Below, piece after piece: positions 18,707 to 26,894 of a stretch of DNA of 41,628 nucleotides (position 1 is its first letter; each line of letters opens with the position of its first letter). Source of the stretch: Planctomycetaceae bacterium (GTDB lineage Bacteria; Planctomycetota; Planctomycetia; Pirellulales; Pirellulaceae); the NCBI GenBank assembly GCA_005778405.1, contig SXOA01000049.1:1-41628 (forward strand). The letters run 5' to 3'. Under the pieces are notes generated by a model, which was not told the origin of the DNA, searched no databases, and saw nothing but the letters and a program-made list of their open reading frames with translations. Position numbers and translations under genes: made by a program.

Positions 18707-19738
18707 ATGAGAATCTCCATATTGCTGCTGGCATTGGCGGTCGGCGCGCCATTCGTGGCCGCTGATCAGCCTGCCCAAAGGAGTAAGCCCCAGCCGGCGC
18801 CCTTGGAAAAGCTGACCGTCAAGCATCTGCCCAATGCGCTCCTAGTGCATCCCAAGGTCATTTCCGGTGGACTGCCGGATGGGGACGAGGCTTTCCAGGA
18901 GTTGAAGGACTTGGGGGTCAAGACGGTCATCAGTGTCGATGGTGCCAGGCCGGATGTGGAGCTGGCGAAGAAGAACGGCTTGCGGTATGTCCATCTGCCG
19001 CATGGGTACGACGGTATTCCCGCGGAGCGAGTCGAGGAACTCGCCAAGGCGGTGCGCGATCTGCCGGGGCCAATTTACATCCACTGCCATCATGGCAAGC
19101 ATCGCAGTCCGGTAGCGGCCAGTGCGGCCTGTGTGGGCGCGGGCTTGATTGATCCCAAGGATGCGCGGCAGGTGCTGGTGGTCGCCGGCACCAGCGAGAG
19201 CTATCGCGGGCTGTATCAGGCGGCGCAAGAGGCCAAGCGGTTTGACGACAGGCTGCTCGACGCCCTCGGGGCCGAATTTCCGGCCGTCGCCAAACTTCCG
19301 CCGATGGCGGAGGCAATGGTCGACGTGGAGCACATCAATAACCATCTCAAGCTCTTTGCCGCCAACAAATGGCAGCCGATTAAGGACCAGCCGGCCTTGC
19401 AGCCCGACCATGAGGCGCTCCTGCTCCGCGAGCATTTCACGGAGCTATTGCGAACGAAGGAAATCATGGCCAAATCGGCGCGTTTTCAGGAACTGATGAA
19501 GGAAGGAGAAGCCGCTGCCCAAGACATGGAAACGGCTCTCAAGGACTGGATCACCGCTGGCCGGCCGGAAAAAACTCCGGAAACCTTGGCTCAAGGGATG
19601 GATCGGATTGGCAAGAATTGCACCGCCTGCCACAAGCTGTTCCGCGATGTGCCGCTGGGGGAAAAAAATAGAGTGGCACTGGCAGTCGAGCCGAACGCAC
19701 AGTCCATGCTTCTCGAAAGACATTCCTCGGCTCGATAG
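18707..19738 (+). CDS. exported dual-specificity-phosphatase-like / cytochrome c'-like fusion protein
   Basis: A 343-residue protein with a signal peptide (~1-19) and two domains. Residues ~45-180 resemble the tyrosine/dual-specificity phosphatase fold of the DSP/BLH-like type: HCHHGKHRS at 126-134 carries the phosphate-loop Cys127 and Arg133 (C-X5-R). Residues ~200-315 are helical and end in CTACHKLFR with haem-binding Cys305, Cys308 and His309. A C-X2-CH-X2-FR motif at the end of a helical bundle is typical of cytochrome c'. The ATG at 18707 is chosen because it starts the signal peptide. The last ~21 residues, from about 322, are encoded by a repeat element that also supplies the stop, so the native C-terminus was probably altered. 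A periplasmic phosphatase-haem fusion is unusual; its redox or phosphatase role is unknown. Confidence 0.85.
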   Translation: MRISILLLALAVGAPFVAADQPAQRSKPQPAPLEKLTVKHLPNALLVHPKVISGGLPDGDEAFQELKDLGVKTVISVDGARPDVELAKKNGLRYVHLPHGYDGIPAERVEELAKAVRDLPGPIYIHCHHGKHRSPVAASAACVGAGLIDPKDARQVLVVAGTSESYRGLYQAAQEAKRFDDRLLDALGAEFPAVAKLPPMAEAMVDVEHINNHLKLFAANKWQPIKDQPALQPDHEALLLREHFTELLRTKEIMAKSARFQELMKEGEAAAQDMETALKDWITAGRPEKTPETLAQGMDRIGKNCTACHKLFRDVPLGEKNRVALAVEPNAQSMLLERHSSAR

Positions 19739-19885
19739 CCAGTGCTGAGTCAGCGTGAAGCTGCCACCTCAAGAGTCTGCTGGCGAGGCTGCGTCATTTG
19801 GCGACGCTGCACTGGCTATCAAGCGACGGCTGTGTCTTGCGAAGTCGTTGAGTATTGTGCGTCGTCGCTTGACTGCCAGTGCCAC
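19673..19885. repeat. ~213-bp nested inverted-repeat element (MITE-like)
   Basis: GTGGCACTGGCAGTC at 19673-19687 is the perfect reverse complement of 19871-19885, and the similarity continues inward imperfectly for some 15 nt. A second perfect pair of 11 nt, ATAGCCAGTGC (19735-19745) and GCACTGGCTAT (19809-19819), lies inside. There is no transposase in it. It overlaps the 3' end of the phosphatase/cytochrome gene and stops just before the convergent PQQ-protein gene, so it could also serve as a bidirectional terminator hairpin. Confidence 0.7.
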
Positions 19886-19897
19886 ACTCACCACACC

Positions 19898-21241
19898 CTA
19901 CTTTTCTTCCAGGCAATAGAGGTGCTTCTCCCCGCGAAGAAACATTTGCTTGCCGGCGATGGCGGGGCTGGCGCTGACAGTCTCCGCGATGTGATTGAGC
20001 GCGAGCGTCCGGGGAATCTCGCCGCGGCTGACGACGATGGTGGTACCGTCGAGGTCCGTGACGTAGATGCGGCCGGCGGCGGCGACAGGGGAGGCATAGA
20101 TGTTGGAGATTCCGTCTAACCGAAAAGAACCGGGGCGGTCTTCTCCCGTGACGCCATCCACGCGCGAGAGAATCCCCTGGTAATGCGTGAGAAAATAGAG
20201 TGCGCCGTCATAATACAGCGGCGACGGAACGTAGGGCGTGCCCCGAAAGCGGTTCCAGATGATTTGCTCGGAGCCCGTGATGTCCCCCTTGGCCCCGTCG
20301 AGTTTGATCGCCATCAGGGCCCGCTTGTCATAGCTGCTGCCGGCGAAGACCATGCCGTCACCGGAGACCGGCGAAGCAACGACGTTCGACGAGAGCCCGC
20401 CACATTCCCACAGCACCTTGCCATTCTCCAAGTCATAGCCGCGGACGCGGCTGGTGCCGCTCACGATCAGTAAGGGCTTTCCGGCATATTCGATGATGAT
20501 GGGGGAGGCCCAGGAAGTGACTTCGTTTCGCTCCTTGCGCCACCGCTCTTTGCCGGTCCGTTTGTCGAGGGCCACGATGAACGACTTCCCTTCATGATCC
20601 CAATTGACGACCAGTGTGTTGCCATGCAGTGCCGGCGAACTTCCTTCGCCATGTCCATGCAGCGACTGCATCGCGCCGAAATCGGCCTTCCAAATCTGTT
20701 TGCCGCTGGCGTCCAGGCAATACAATCCGAACGAGCCGAAAAAGGCGAAGACATGCTCGCCATCCGTCACTGGCGAATTCGACGCCAGGCTGCCGGTGTG
20801 ATGCCCCTGCTCCTGGGGCAGTCCTTCGCGGAGCGTCTGTTGCCAGAGGACTTTTCCGCTGGCTCGGCTGACAGCGAGGGCGATGAATTTGTGGCGGTGC
20901 GTGACGGGGAGATTGTCGTGATTTCCCGGCGCGGTGCTGGGCCTCGGGGGCAGAGCCTCGCCAAATGGGATGGAGGTAGTGAGGAAAACTCGGTCCCCCC
21001 AAACCACCGGCGTGGAATGGCCTCGGCCGAGGATTTCGGTCTTCCAACGGATGTTGGTGCCGTCCGCTTCATTCCAGGTGAGCGGCGGATTGCCCGCCGG
21101 TGCTTCCCCCGTCGCCAGCGGCCCGCGCCACTGCCCCCAGTTCTCCCGAGCGGAATTCTTGGCCGCCGGCTCGGCACCCAAGGCGGCCGATGCAACCAGG
21201 AGCAGAATCGCGGTAAGCTGAAAGGCGCTGGGAGGCAACAT
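19898..21241 (-). CDS. exported PQQ-like beta-propeller repeat protein
   Basis: A 447-residue protein with a signal peptide (residues ~1-23, ending AALGAEPA). The rest is a PQQ/BamB-type propeller, seen in repeated blades such as GQWRGPLATGEAP, GKVLWQQTLREGLP, GKQIWKADFGAM, GKERWRKERNEVTSW and YDLENGKVLWECGG. Such proteins bind partners or are remnants of quinoprotein dehydrogenases; the quinone-binding residues of true dehydrogenases are not evident, so a structural role is likelier. The ATG at 21241 is chosen because GGGGG precedes it; an in-frame ATG at 21259 lacks a ribosome binding site. It is transcribed divergently from the YncE/phosphatase gene across ~110 bp, which suggests a shared control region. 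Confidence 0.88.
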   Translation of the reverse strand: MLPPSAFQLTAILLLVASAALGAEPAAKNSARENWGQWRGPLATGEAPAGNPPLTWNEADGTNIRWKTEILGRGHSTPVVWGDRVFLTTSIPFGEALPPRPSTAPGNHDNLPVTHRHKFIALAVSRASGKVLWQQTLREGLPQEQGHHTGSLASNSPVTDGEHVFAFFGSFGLYCLDASGKQIWKADFGAMQSLHGHGEGSSPALHGNTLVVNWDHEGKSFIVALDKRTGKERWRKERNEVTSWASPIIIEYAGKPLLIVSGTSRVRGYDLENGKVLWECGGLSSNVVASPVSGDGMVFAGSSYDKRALMAIKLDGAKGDITGSEQIIWNRFRGTPYVPSPLYYDGALYFLTHYQGILSRVDGVTGEDRPGSFRLDGISNIYASPVAAAGRIYVTDLDGTTIVVSRGEIPRTLALNHIAETVSASPAIAGKQMFLRGEKHLYCLEEK

Positions 21242-21352
21242 GGAAACCCCCGAAGGCATGGGATGTGTGAGACATTACGCGAACTGGTCGCCGGATGTTC
21301 GCAAGCCCGTAGTATCCACTTTTTTACTCCTCAACTGAAAGCCACTTTTAAC

Positions 21353-23863
21353 ATGAAGTCCACTTTCCTCATGCCTTCCGGCCTGCATTGCCTTGCCTTC
21401 GCCGTTGTACTTGCCGCCGGCGGTTTCGCGCTGGGCCAGGAGTCTAAGGAGCAAGAGAAGCGTGCGCCGGTCGTGCTGCCGGGAATGCAGGCGGGGGGGA
21501 AGATTCTCCTCCCCAACCAGTGGTCGCTTCGGCCGGCGGGGAAACAACTGAAAGTGGGAGATTTTCCGGTCAACATCGCCCTGCACCCCAAGGAGCCATT
21601 CGCCGCCGTACTCCACGCGGGATATGGGGACCATGAGGTGGTCATCATCGACGTCAAAGAGCTCAAAATCATCTCGCGGGTGAATATTTCCGAGACTTTC
21701 GTCGGGCTCGCATTCAACCCGGAGGGCTCGCAACTCTTTGCCAGCGGGGCAGAGGATGAGGTGGTGCATCGGTTTGCGTATGCCAAGGGCTATTTGAGCG
21801 ACCATCGGACCATTCGGATTGCCGATCCCAAGGAGAAGTTCGTGCCGGCCGGCTTGTCGTTGAGCAAGGATGGCAATCAACTCTTTGTCGCCAATCCGTG
21901 GGGAGACACTGTTGCGCTCGTGCCGCTGGCGGAGCCGGCGAAGATCAGCCATGTCAAGTTCACGGCGTCTGACTATCCTTACACGACTCTTCCTTCCGCC
22001 GATGGCAAGCGGCTGTATGTCAGCCTATGGGGGCGGACCAGCGTGGCGGTGATTAATCTGGAAACGAAGAAAGTCGATGCCGTTTGGGAAACCAATGCTC
22101 ATCCGACCGAGCTGCTGCTGAGTCAGAAGCAGGAGTTGCTGTATGTGGCTTGTGCCAACAGCAACTCGGTCTGCGTCCTCGAGACGGCGACCGGCAAAGC
22201 ACTAGAAGTCATCACCAGCAGCCTTTATCCTCGGGCGCCGGTCGGCAGCACGCCCAACAGCATTGCCTTGTCGCCGGATGAAAAGGTGCTGCTGATTGCT
22301 AATGCGGACAACAACAATGTGGCGGTCATCGATGTTTCGGAGCGGGGGCACAGCCGCTCGCTGGGATTTATTCCTGCCGGCTGGTATCCGACGTCGGTTC
22401 GCTTCAGCCCGCTAGATGGCAAGATTTACATCGCCAACGGCAAGGGACTGATGAGCAAGGCCAACAGCCGTGGACCCAACCTGGCCGCTCCGCCGCCGAA
22501 GGATGTCGAGGAGTACATCGGCGGTCTGTTTCGTGGCACCATCAGCCAGCTTGAGCCGCCGACACCGCAGCAGATGTCCCGGTATACCAAAGATGCTTTC
22601 GCCTGCAGCCCGCTCCGCGAAGATCAGGCCCCAGTCAGCAAGCCGAGGGACGCGGACAATCCGATTCCCGCGAAGGTCGGTGGGCAAAGCCCCATCAAGC
22701 ACTGCATCTACATCATCAAGGAGAACCGAACTTACGATCAGGTCTTTGGAGACATGCCTGAAGGAAACGGCGACAAAAGCCTGTGCATCTTTCCCGAGAA
22801 GGTGACCCCCAATCACCACGCCCTGGCCCGCCAGTTCGTGCTGCTCGACAACTTTTATGTCGAGAGTGAGGTTTCCGCCGATGGCCACGAATGGAGCATG
22901 GCGGCCTATGCCACCGACTTCGTCGAAAAGACCTGGCCGCTGATGTACCGCGGCAGCCGCGGGGGGAAGCTCAAGTATCCTTCCGAGGGAAACTTCACGA
23001 TTGCCGCTTCCGCTGGTGGCTACATTTGGGACCGCTGTGCGAAAGCGAAGGTGAGTTACCGGAGCTACGGCGAGTTCATCGCCAATGCCGAGAAGCCGGG
23101 CCAGCCCGCCAGAGCAAAAGTGAAATCGCTGGAGGGGCACTTCGACGAGCAGTTCCACGGCTATGACCTGGACTACCCAGATCAGAAACGGGCCGACCGG
23201 TTCATCGAGGAGCTCGCGCGGTTCGAGAAAGAAGGAGCCATGCCCCAGTTCATCGTCCTGCGGCTTCCAAACGATCACACCTATGGCACGTCGCCCGACA
23301 AGCCGACGCCGACCGCGATGGTGGCGGACAACGACCTGGCCCTGGGCCGCGTGATTGAGGCGCTGAGCAAGGGTCCGTTCTGGAAAGACACCGCCGTCTT
23401 CGTCGTCGAAGATGATGCCCAGAATGGCAGCGATCATGTGGATGCCCACCGGACCGTGGCCCTGGTGATCAGCCCTTACACCCGCCGCGGAGCCGTCGAT
23501 TCCAGCCTGTATTCCACCTCCAGCATGCTTCGGACGATGGAACTGATTCTCGGCCTGGAGCCGATGACCCAGTTCGATGCCTCCGCGCTGCCGATGTACA
23601 ACTCATTCCAGGCGAGAGCGGATATGACGCCGTATCAGCACTTGCCGTCCAACGTGGACCTGGGGGCCAGGAACCTGGCGACGGCTTACGGTGCGAAGAT
23701 GTCCCTGGCCTTTGATTTCAGCAAGGAGGACGCGGCTGACGACCTGCTGCTGAACGAAGTAGTCTGGCGAAGTGTGCGCGGAGCGAATTCACCGATGCCC
23801 TCGCCTGTGCGAGCAGGTTTTGTGTTCGGAGTGCCGGAGTGGGAAGAGGGAGAAGACAAATGA
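21353..23863 (+). CDS. exported bifunctional YncE-type beta-propeller / alkaline-phosphatase-superfamily phosphoesterase
   Basis: An 836-residue exported protein. Residues 1-28 form a signal peptide. Residues ~60-400 are a YVTN/YncE propeller with blades such as FPVNIALHPKEPFAAVLH, LFVANPWGDTVALVPLA and PNSIALSPDEKVLLIANAD. Residues ~440-800 form a phosphoesterase domain of the acid phosphatase/phospholipase C type: ENRTYDQVFGDMPEGNGD, DNFYVESEVSADGHEW, LPNDHTYGT and AVFVVEDDAQNGSDHVDAH, where the Asp and His residues are the expected metal ligands. The same two-domain arrangement is known as the YncE/alkaline phosphatase family. The ATG at 21353 begins the signal peptide, although the ribosome binding site is poor. 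Likely secreted or periplasmic; the phosphate substrate is unknown. Confidence 0.9.
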   Translation: MKSTFLMPSGLHCLAFAVVLAAGGFALGQESKEQEKRAPVVLPGMQAGGKILLPNQWSLRPAGKQLKVGDFPVNIALHPKEPFAAVLHAGYGDHEVVIIDVKELKIISRVNISETFVGLAFNPEGSQLFASGAEDEVVHRFAYAKGYLSDHRTIRIADPKEKFVPAGLSLSKDGNQLFVANPWGDTVALVPLAEPAKISHVKFTASDYPYTTLPSADGKRLYVSLWGRTSVAVINLETKKVDAVWETNAHPTELLLSQKQELLYVACANSNSVCVLETATGKALEVITSSLYPRAPVGSTPNSIALSPDEKVLLIANADNNNVAVIDVSERGHSRSLGFIPAGWYPTSVRFSPLDGKIYIANGKGLMSKANSRGPNLAAPPPKDVEEYIGGLFRGTISQLEPPTPQQMSRYTKDAFACSPLREDQAPVSKPRDADNPIPAKVGGQSPIKHCIYIIKENRTYDQVFGDMPEGNGDKSLCIFPEKVTPNHHALARQFVLLDNFYVESEVSADGHEWSMAAYATDFVEKTWPLMYRGSRGGKLKYPSEGNFTIAASAGGYIWDRCAKAKVSYRSYGEFIANAEKPGQPARAKVKSLEGHFDEQFHGYDLDYPDQKRADRFIEELARFEKEGAMPQFIVLRLPNDHTYGTSPDKPTPTAMVADNDLALGRVIEALSKGPFWKDTAVFVVEDDAQNGSDHVDAHRTVALVISPYTRRGAVDSSLYSTSSMLRTMELILGLEPMTQFDASALPMYNSFQARADMTPYQHLPSNVDLGARNLATAYGAKMSLAFDFSKEDAADDLLLNEVVWRSVRGANSPMPSPVRAGFVFGVPEWEEGEDK

Positions 23864-23986
23864 CAAAACTCGAATGGCGAATGCAAAACAGGCCACTGGG
23901 GATTTTCGGCGCCATTAGCTTTGGTATGATGGCGGGCGTTGGATGTGTCGCAGGATCGACAAACGATTTCACACAAGGAGAATCAA

Positions 23987-24061
23987 ATGGGTAAGGGAAA
24001 CAACAGCCAGAAGAACGACAAGAAGAACAAGAAGCCGAAAAAGGACAAGGCGAAAAAGTGA
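23987..24061 (+). CDS. 24-residue Lys/Asn-rich microprotein
   Basis: A very short frame, MGKGNNSQKNDKKNKK and then PKKDKAKK, ending in TGA. It has a strong ribosome binding site, AAGGAG at 23975-23980, with 6-nt spacing to the ATG. Lysine is about half of the residues, so the peptide should be disordered, highly basic and cytosolic, perhaps binding nucleic acid or ribosomes. A TATGAT hexamer at 23925-23930 might be a -10 box, without a good -35. Such tiny genes are easily missed; I believe it because of the start-site quality and the consistent composition. Function unknown. Confidence 0.72.
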   Translation: MGKGNNSQKNDKKNKKPKKDKAKK

Positions 24062-24068
24062 GAAAAAT

Positions 24069-24144
24069 CGAATGCCGAATTCCGAATGACGAATTTGGCG
24101 GAATACTCTTCTGCTTTCATTCGTCATTCGCCATTCGAATTTCG
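24069..24144. repeat. inverted repeat of the ATTCGTCATTCG type
   Basis: CGAATGCCGAATTCCGAATG starts the left arm (24069-24094) and ATTCGTCATTCGCCATTCG starts the right arm (24119-24144). The arms are imperfect reverse complements around a ~24-nt spacer. A related fragment, CGAATGGCGAATGC, occurs at about 23871-23884 before the microprotein gene. The element lies between the ends of two convergent genes and may serve as a terminator for both. Confidence 0.65.
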
Positions 24145-25629
24145 TCATTTGCTTCTCAGCCGCTCATCCGCCAGGTCCAGCTTATACAGCACCTGGTTGT
24201 AGTCGTACCTCGGCGTCTTGTGCTCGTTGCCTGAAAAGGTCGTCGTGTACGTTCCTTCGAAGAAGATGAAGCGGCCGCCATCTTTGTCGAATTCGGCGTG
24301 ATGGACCGGGTTGTAGAAGCTGTACTTGTCGTGGGTGACGACTTTGACCGCCTCCTTCCAGGGACCGGTCGGGCCGTTTGCCTCGGCGTACCAGATTTCG
24401 CCGATGAACGAGCTGCCGCCGTGCTGGCCAAAGAGGCAGACCCATTTTTTGCGGTATTCGTTCCAGCGGACGCTGCCGCGGTGGACCGCGACTTTCTTTC
24501 CGGTCTTGGCTTCATGGATTTGGAAATTGGCCTCTTCCTTCTTGAGGAGGCCCGTGGCCAGGAGTTTTTCTTCCGCGGCGGCATCGATGAGCGGGGTGTT
24601 TCTCTTGAACGCCCACACGACGTTGCCGCTCGCATCCCGTTCGACCTCCGGTTTCTCCAAGGTGCTGCCGGCTTTGAGGCAGGTGAAGGCTTCGTACTTG
24701 GAGAGGTCCGAGTAACCTTCCGCTGTGGCATAGGTGCGACAGTTGAAGAAGGGGTCGCCGAAATACGCGAAAACGACTCCGCAATCGTTGAACAGGATTG
24801 GATGGCCGTGCGGATGGAGGGGAGCATCGAGCGGGATGTCGGCGGCATGTTCGAATTCGTTCTTCTCGTCATTCCATATGCAGGTGCCCCGGCGATAGAT
24901 GGAGAGCGGCGGCTTGACCTTGATGTACGAGCCCATGAGCCGCTCTTTGCCCTTGGCGTCTTTCACGACTGTGACGCCGCCGATCCAGGTCGGTCCTTCA
25001 CCGGCCATCTTGCAGGTCGCCCGTGCGAAGCCGTCTTTGCCGGTGAAGTAAGTGAGGTCAATTCCCCTTTCGATATCGAGGCCGCTGGCCGGAGTCGCGC
25101 TGGTTGCTCCGGGGACATCGAAGAGTCCCAAGATGTAGGCGGGGCGGTTCGTGTCTCCCCAGAACCAATAGAGCTTGTCTTGGTACTTCGTCAGCAAGAC
25201 CGAGTCGCAGCCGGTCACTTTGCCGTTGAGCAGCGGCTCTTTGATGGGAACGTCTCGGCCGAGCAGCACGCTGTCCCGATAAATCCCCGAACCGGTAATC
25301 CGGTACAACCGCTCCGCAATATTGATCCGCTTGATCTTGAGCGTAGCATTGCCGCCGGGCTTCACGTCAAAGGCCTTCCCGGCAATCCCAAAGCCGTCCT
25401 TGGGTGCCTCATAGCCGTGGCTCTTCACGGCAAACCACACCCGCTGGTCCATCATCCCTGGTTCGTCAAACGCGATGCGGCCGGCGGAATCGGTGACGTA
25501 GGTCACGCCCGCGGTTGTCGTCAACTCGACGAGCGGAACCCCGCGGCCGGACTGGCCGTCGAGGACTTCTATCTCGAATGGCTTATCGGCAGCAAAACTC
25601 GACAGAAAGAGAACCAGTGTGTTCAGCAT
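24145..25629 (-). CDS. exported protein with N-terminal carboxypeptidase-regulatory-like and C-terminal propeller-like domains
   Basis: A 494-residue protein whose family I cannot name. Residues ~1-14 look like a signal peptide. Residues ~16-100 resemble a carboxypeptidase-regulatory-like beta-sandwich (FEIEVLDGQSGRGVPLVELTTTAG, then TDSAGRIAFDEPGMM). Residues ~105-490 have the alternating Trp/Tyr-rich strands of a five-bladed glycosidase-like propeller: KLYWFWGDTNRPAYILG, GPTWIGGVTVV, RGSVRWNEYRKKWVCLFG and FYNPVHHAEFDKDGGRFIFF. Such folds bind or cut carbohydrates, but no catalytic acid set can be assigned by eye. The ATG is supported by AGAGGG 6 nt upstream. It is downstream of a Gfo/Idh/MocA gene, which often acts on sugars, so a carbohydrate role is plausible but inferred. 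Confidence 0.78.
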   Translation of the reverse strand: MLNTLVLFLSSFAADKPFEIEVLDGQSGRGVPLVELTTTAGVTYVTDSAGRIAFDEPGMMDQRVWFAVKSHGYEAPKDGFGIAGKAFDVKPGGNATLKIKRINIAERLYRITGSGIYRDSVLLGRDVPIKEPLLNGKVTGCDSVLLTKYQDKLYWFWGDTNRPAYILGLFDVPGATSATPASGLDIERGIDLTYFTGKDGFARATCKMAGEGPTWIGGVTVVKDAKGKERLMGSYIKVKPPLSIYRRGTCIWNDEKNEFEHAADIPLDAPLHPHGHPILFNDCGVVFAYFGDPFFNCRTYATAEGYSDLSKYEAFTCLKAGSTLEKPEVERDASGNVVWAFKRNTPLIDAAAEEKLLATGLLKKEEANFQIHEAKTGKKVAVHRGSVRWNEYRKKWVCLFGQHGGSSFIGEIWYAEANGPTGPWKEAVKVVTHDKYSFYNPVHHAEFDKDGGRFIFFEGTYTTTFSGNEHKTPRYDYNQVLYKLDLADERLRSK

Positions 25630-25638
25630 GCTTTCCCT

Positions 25639-25710
25639 CTTATCTTCTTGCCGCCCATTTTCTTGCCATCGCCATTCTTAAGTGGCAAGAAGATGGATGG
25701 CAAGAAAAAA
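25639..25710. repeat. nested inverted repeats of the CTTCTTGCC type
   Basis: ATCTTCTTGCC (left, about 25641-25651) pairs with GGCAAGAAGAT (25684-25694). A second block, TTTTCTTGCCATC near 25658-25670, pairs with GATGGCAAGAA at about 25696-25706. They sit in the 106-bp gap between the Gfo/Idh/MocA gene and the propeller-like gene, both on the minus strand. It could fold into a branched hairpin, or be a remnant of a dispersed element. Confidence 0.55.
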
Positions 25711-25735
25711 TAAGAATAGGCAAGGGAGTTTTTAG

Positions 25736-26821
25736 TCAGTTCTTCTTCTTGCGTCCCTTTAACACCGGATCGCTCTTCAGCGGCAGTTGCACCGCTTTGC
25801 CCGTTTCGGCGGACTTGTAAATGGCGAGGATGATCTCCACGCTCCGCCGGCCTTCCGCGCCGTCGCTGAGGGGCTTTTTGCCCTTCTTGATGGCATCGAG
25901 CGCATCTTTGAAGAGGCCGGTGTGACCGTGGTGGCCGATGGCTTTGGGGTCGGCCGCTCCGCCGCCGGTTTGGGTCTTGCCCGCCATCTTGGAGAGAAGC
26001 TCTTCGTCGGCCTTGGTCTTCTTGGCGAACTCCCAGCGGATGATGTCTTCCTCCCGCATGGCGATGCTTCCCTGCGTCCCGTGGATTTCGATCCGCTTGA
26101 GCTCGCCGGGCCAGACCGCGGTGCTGGCTTCGATGGTGCCGAGTGCGCCGTTCTCAAACCGGAGCGCGGCCACTGCCACGTCTTCGACCTCGATCCGCTC
26201 GTGGGCAAGCATCGTCGTGTGAGCGGAGACTTCCGCGACCGGCCCCATCATCCAGGTGAGCAGGTCGACGCTGTGAATGGCCTGGTTCATCAGAGCCCCG
26301 CCGCCGTCGAGCGACCAGGTCCCGCGCCAGGCGCCGCTGTCATAGTACTGCTGCGTCCGGAACCACTTCACATAGGCGTCACCAAGCGTCAGCCGGCCGA
26401 GGCGCCCCTTGTCGATCGCTCCCTTCATGAGCTGCGAGCTGTGGTGAAAGCGGGACGGGAAGATCGTGGAGAGAACGACCCCGGCCTTGTCGCAGGCCTC
26501 GATCATCCGGTCGATGCGGCTGAGGGTGATGTCGAGCGGCTTTTCGACGATAACGTGCTTTCCCGCCTTGGCGGCAGCCAGGCAGGGTTCCATGTGCGCG
26601 CCACTGGGGGTGCAGATGGTGACGACGTCCACGGCCGGATCTTTAAGCAGCTTGTCGAGCGAGTGATAGGCCTTGCATTGCTGCTCCGCCGCGAACCTAT
26701 CCGCCGAAGCAGGCGTGACGCTGTAACAAGCGACAAGCTTCGCCCCCTTGATGTCCCCAATCGCCCGCGCGTGAAACCGCGAGATCATCCCGCAGCCGAT
26801 AATTCCAAAGCCGATGGTCAT
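25736..26821 (-). CDS. Gfo/Idh/MocA-family oxidoreductase
   Basis: A 361-residue NAD(P)-dependent oxidoreductase of the glucose-fructose oxidoreductase/inositol dehydrogenase family, usual length. The Rossmann motif is in IGFGIIGCGMISRFHA at residues 3-18. GKHVIVEKPLD carries the catalytic Lys of the EKP motif, and GGGALMNQAIHSVDLLTWMMG carries the conserved His/Asp of the substrate-binding domain. It lacks a signal peptide, so it is probably cytosolic, unlike many planctomycete members with a Tat signal. The ATG at 26821 is chosen because the Rossmann strand starts there; the upstream ATG at 26854 falls within a repeat hairpin. The substrate, probably a sugar or polyol, is unknown. Confidence 0.92.
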   Translation of the reverse strand: MTIGFGIIGCGMISRFHARAIGDIKGAKLVACYSVTPASADRFAAEQQCKAYHSLDKLLKDPAVDVVTICTPSGAHMEPCLAAAKAGKHVIVEKPLDITLSRIDRMIEACDKAGVVLSTIFPSRFHHSSQLMKGAIDKGRLGRLTLGDAYVKWFRTQQYYDSGAWRGTWSLDGGGALMNQAIHSVDLLTWMMGPVAEVSAHTTMLAHERIEVEDVAVAALRFENGALGTIEASTAVWPGELKRIEIHGTQGSIAMREEDIIRWEFAKKTKADEELLSKMAGKTQTGGGAADPKAIGHHGHTGLFKDALDAIKKGKKPLSDGAEGRRSVEIILAIYKSAETGKAVQLPLKSDPVLKGRKKKN

Positions 26822-26827
26822 ATTGTT

Positions 26828-26894
26828 AGTGGGGTAGGATTCCAGCCTGCCCAAAAAGAATTCATTGCTGGGCAGGCTGGGAGCCTACCCCACT
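26828..26894. repeat. long hairpin element, 26-bp arms
   Basis: Arms at 26828-26853 and 26869-26894 are reverse complements with 2 mismatches around a 15-nt loop; the outer core is AGTGGGGTAGG and the inner core CCAGCCTGCCCA. It begins at the first base of the protease gene stop codon and ends 6 bp before the next start. Both genes are on the minus strand, so it should affect transcription or translation of the downstream oxidoreductase gene. It has the look of a dispersed palindromic repeat. Confidence 0.75.
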
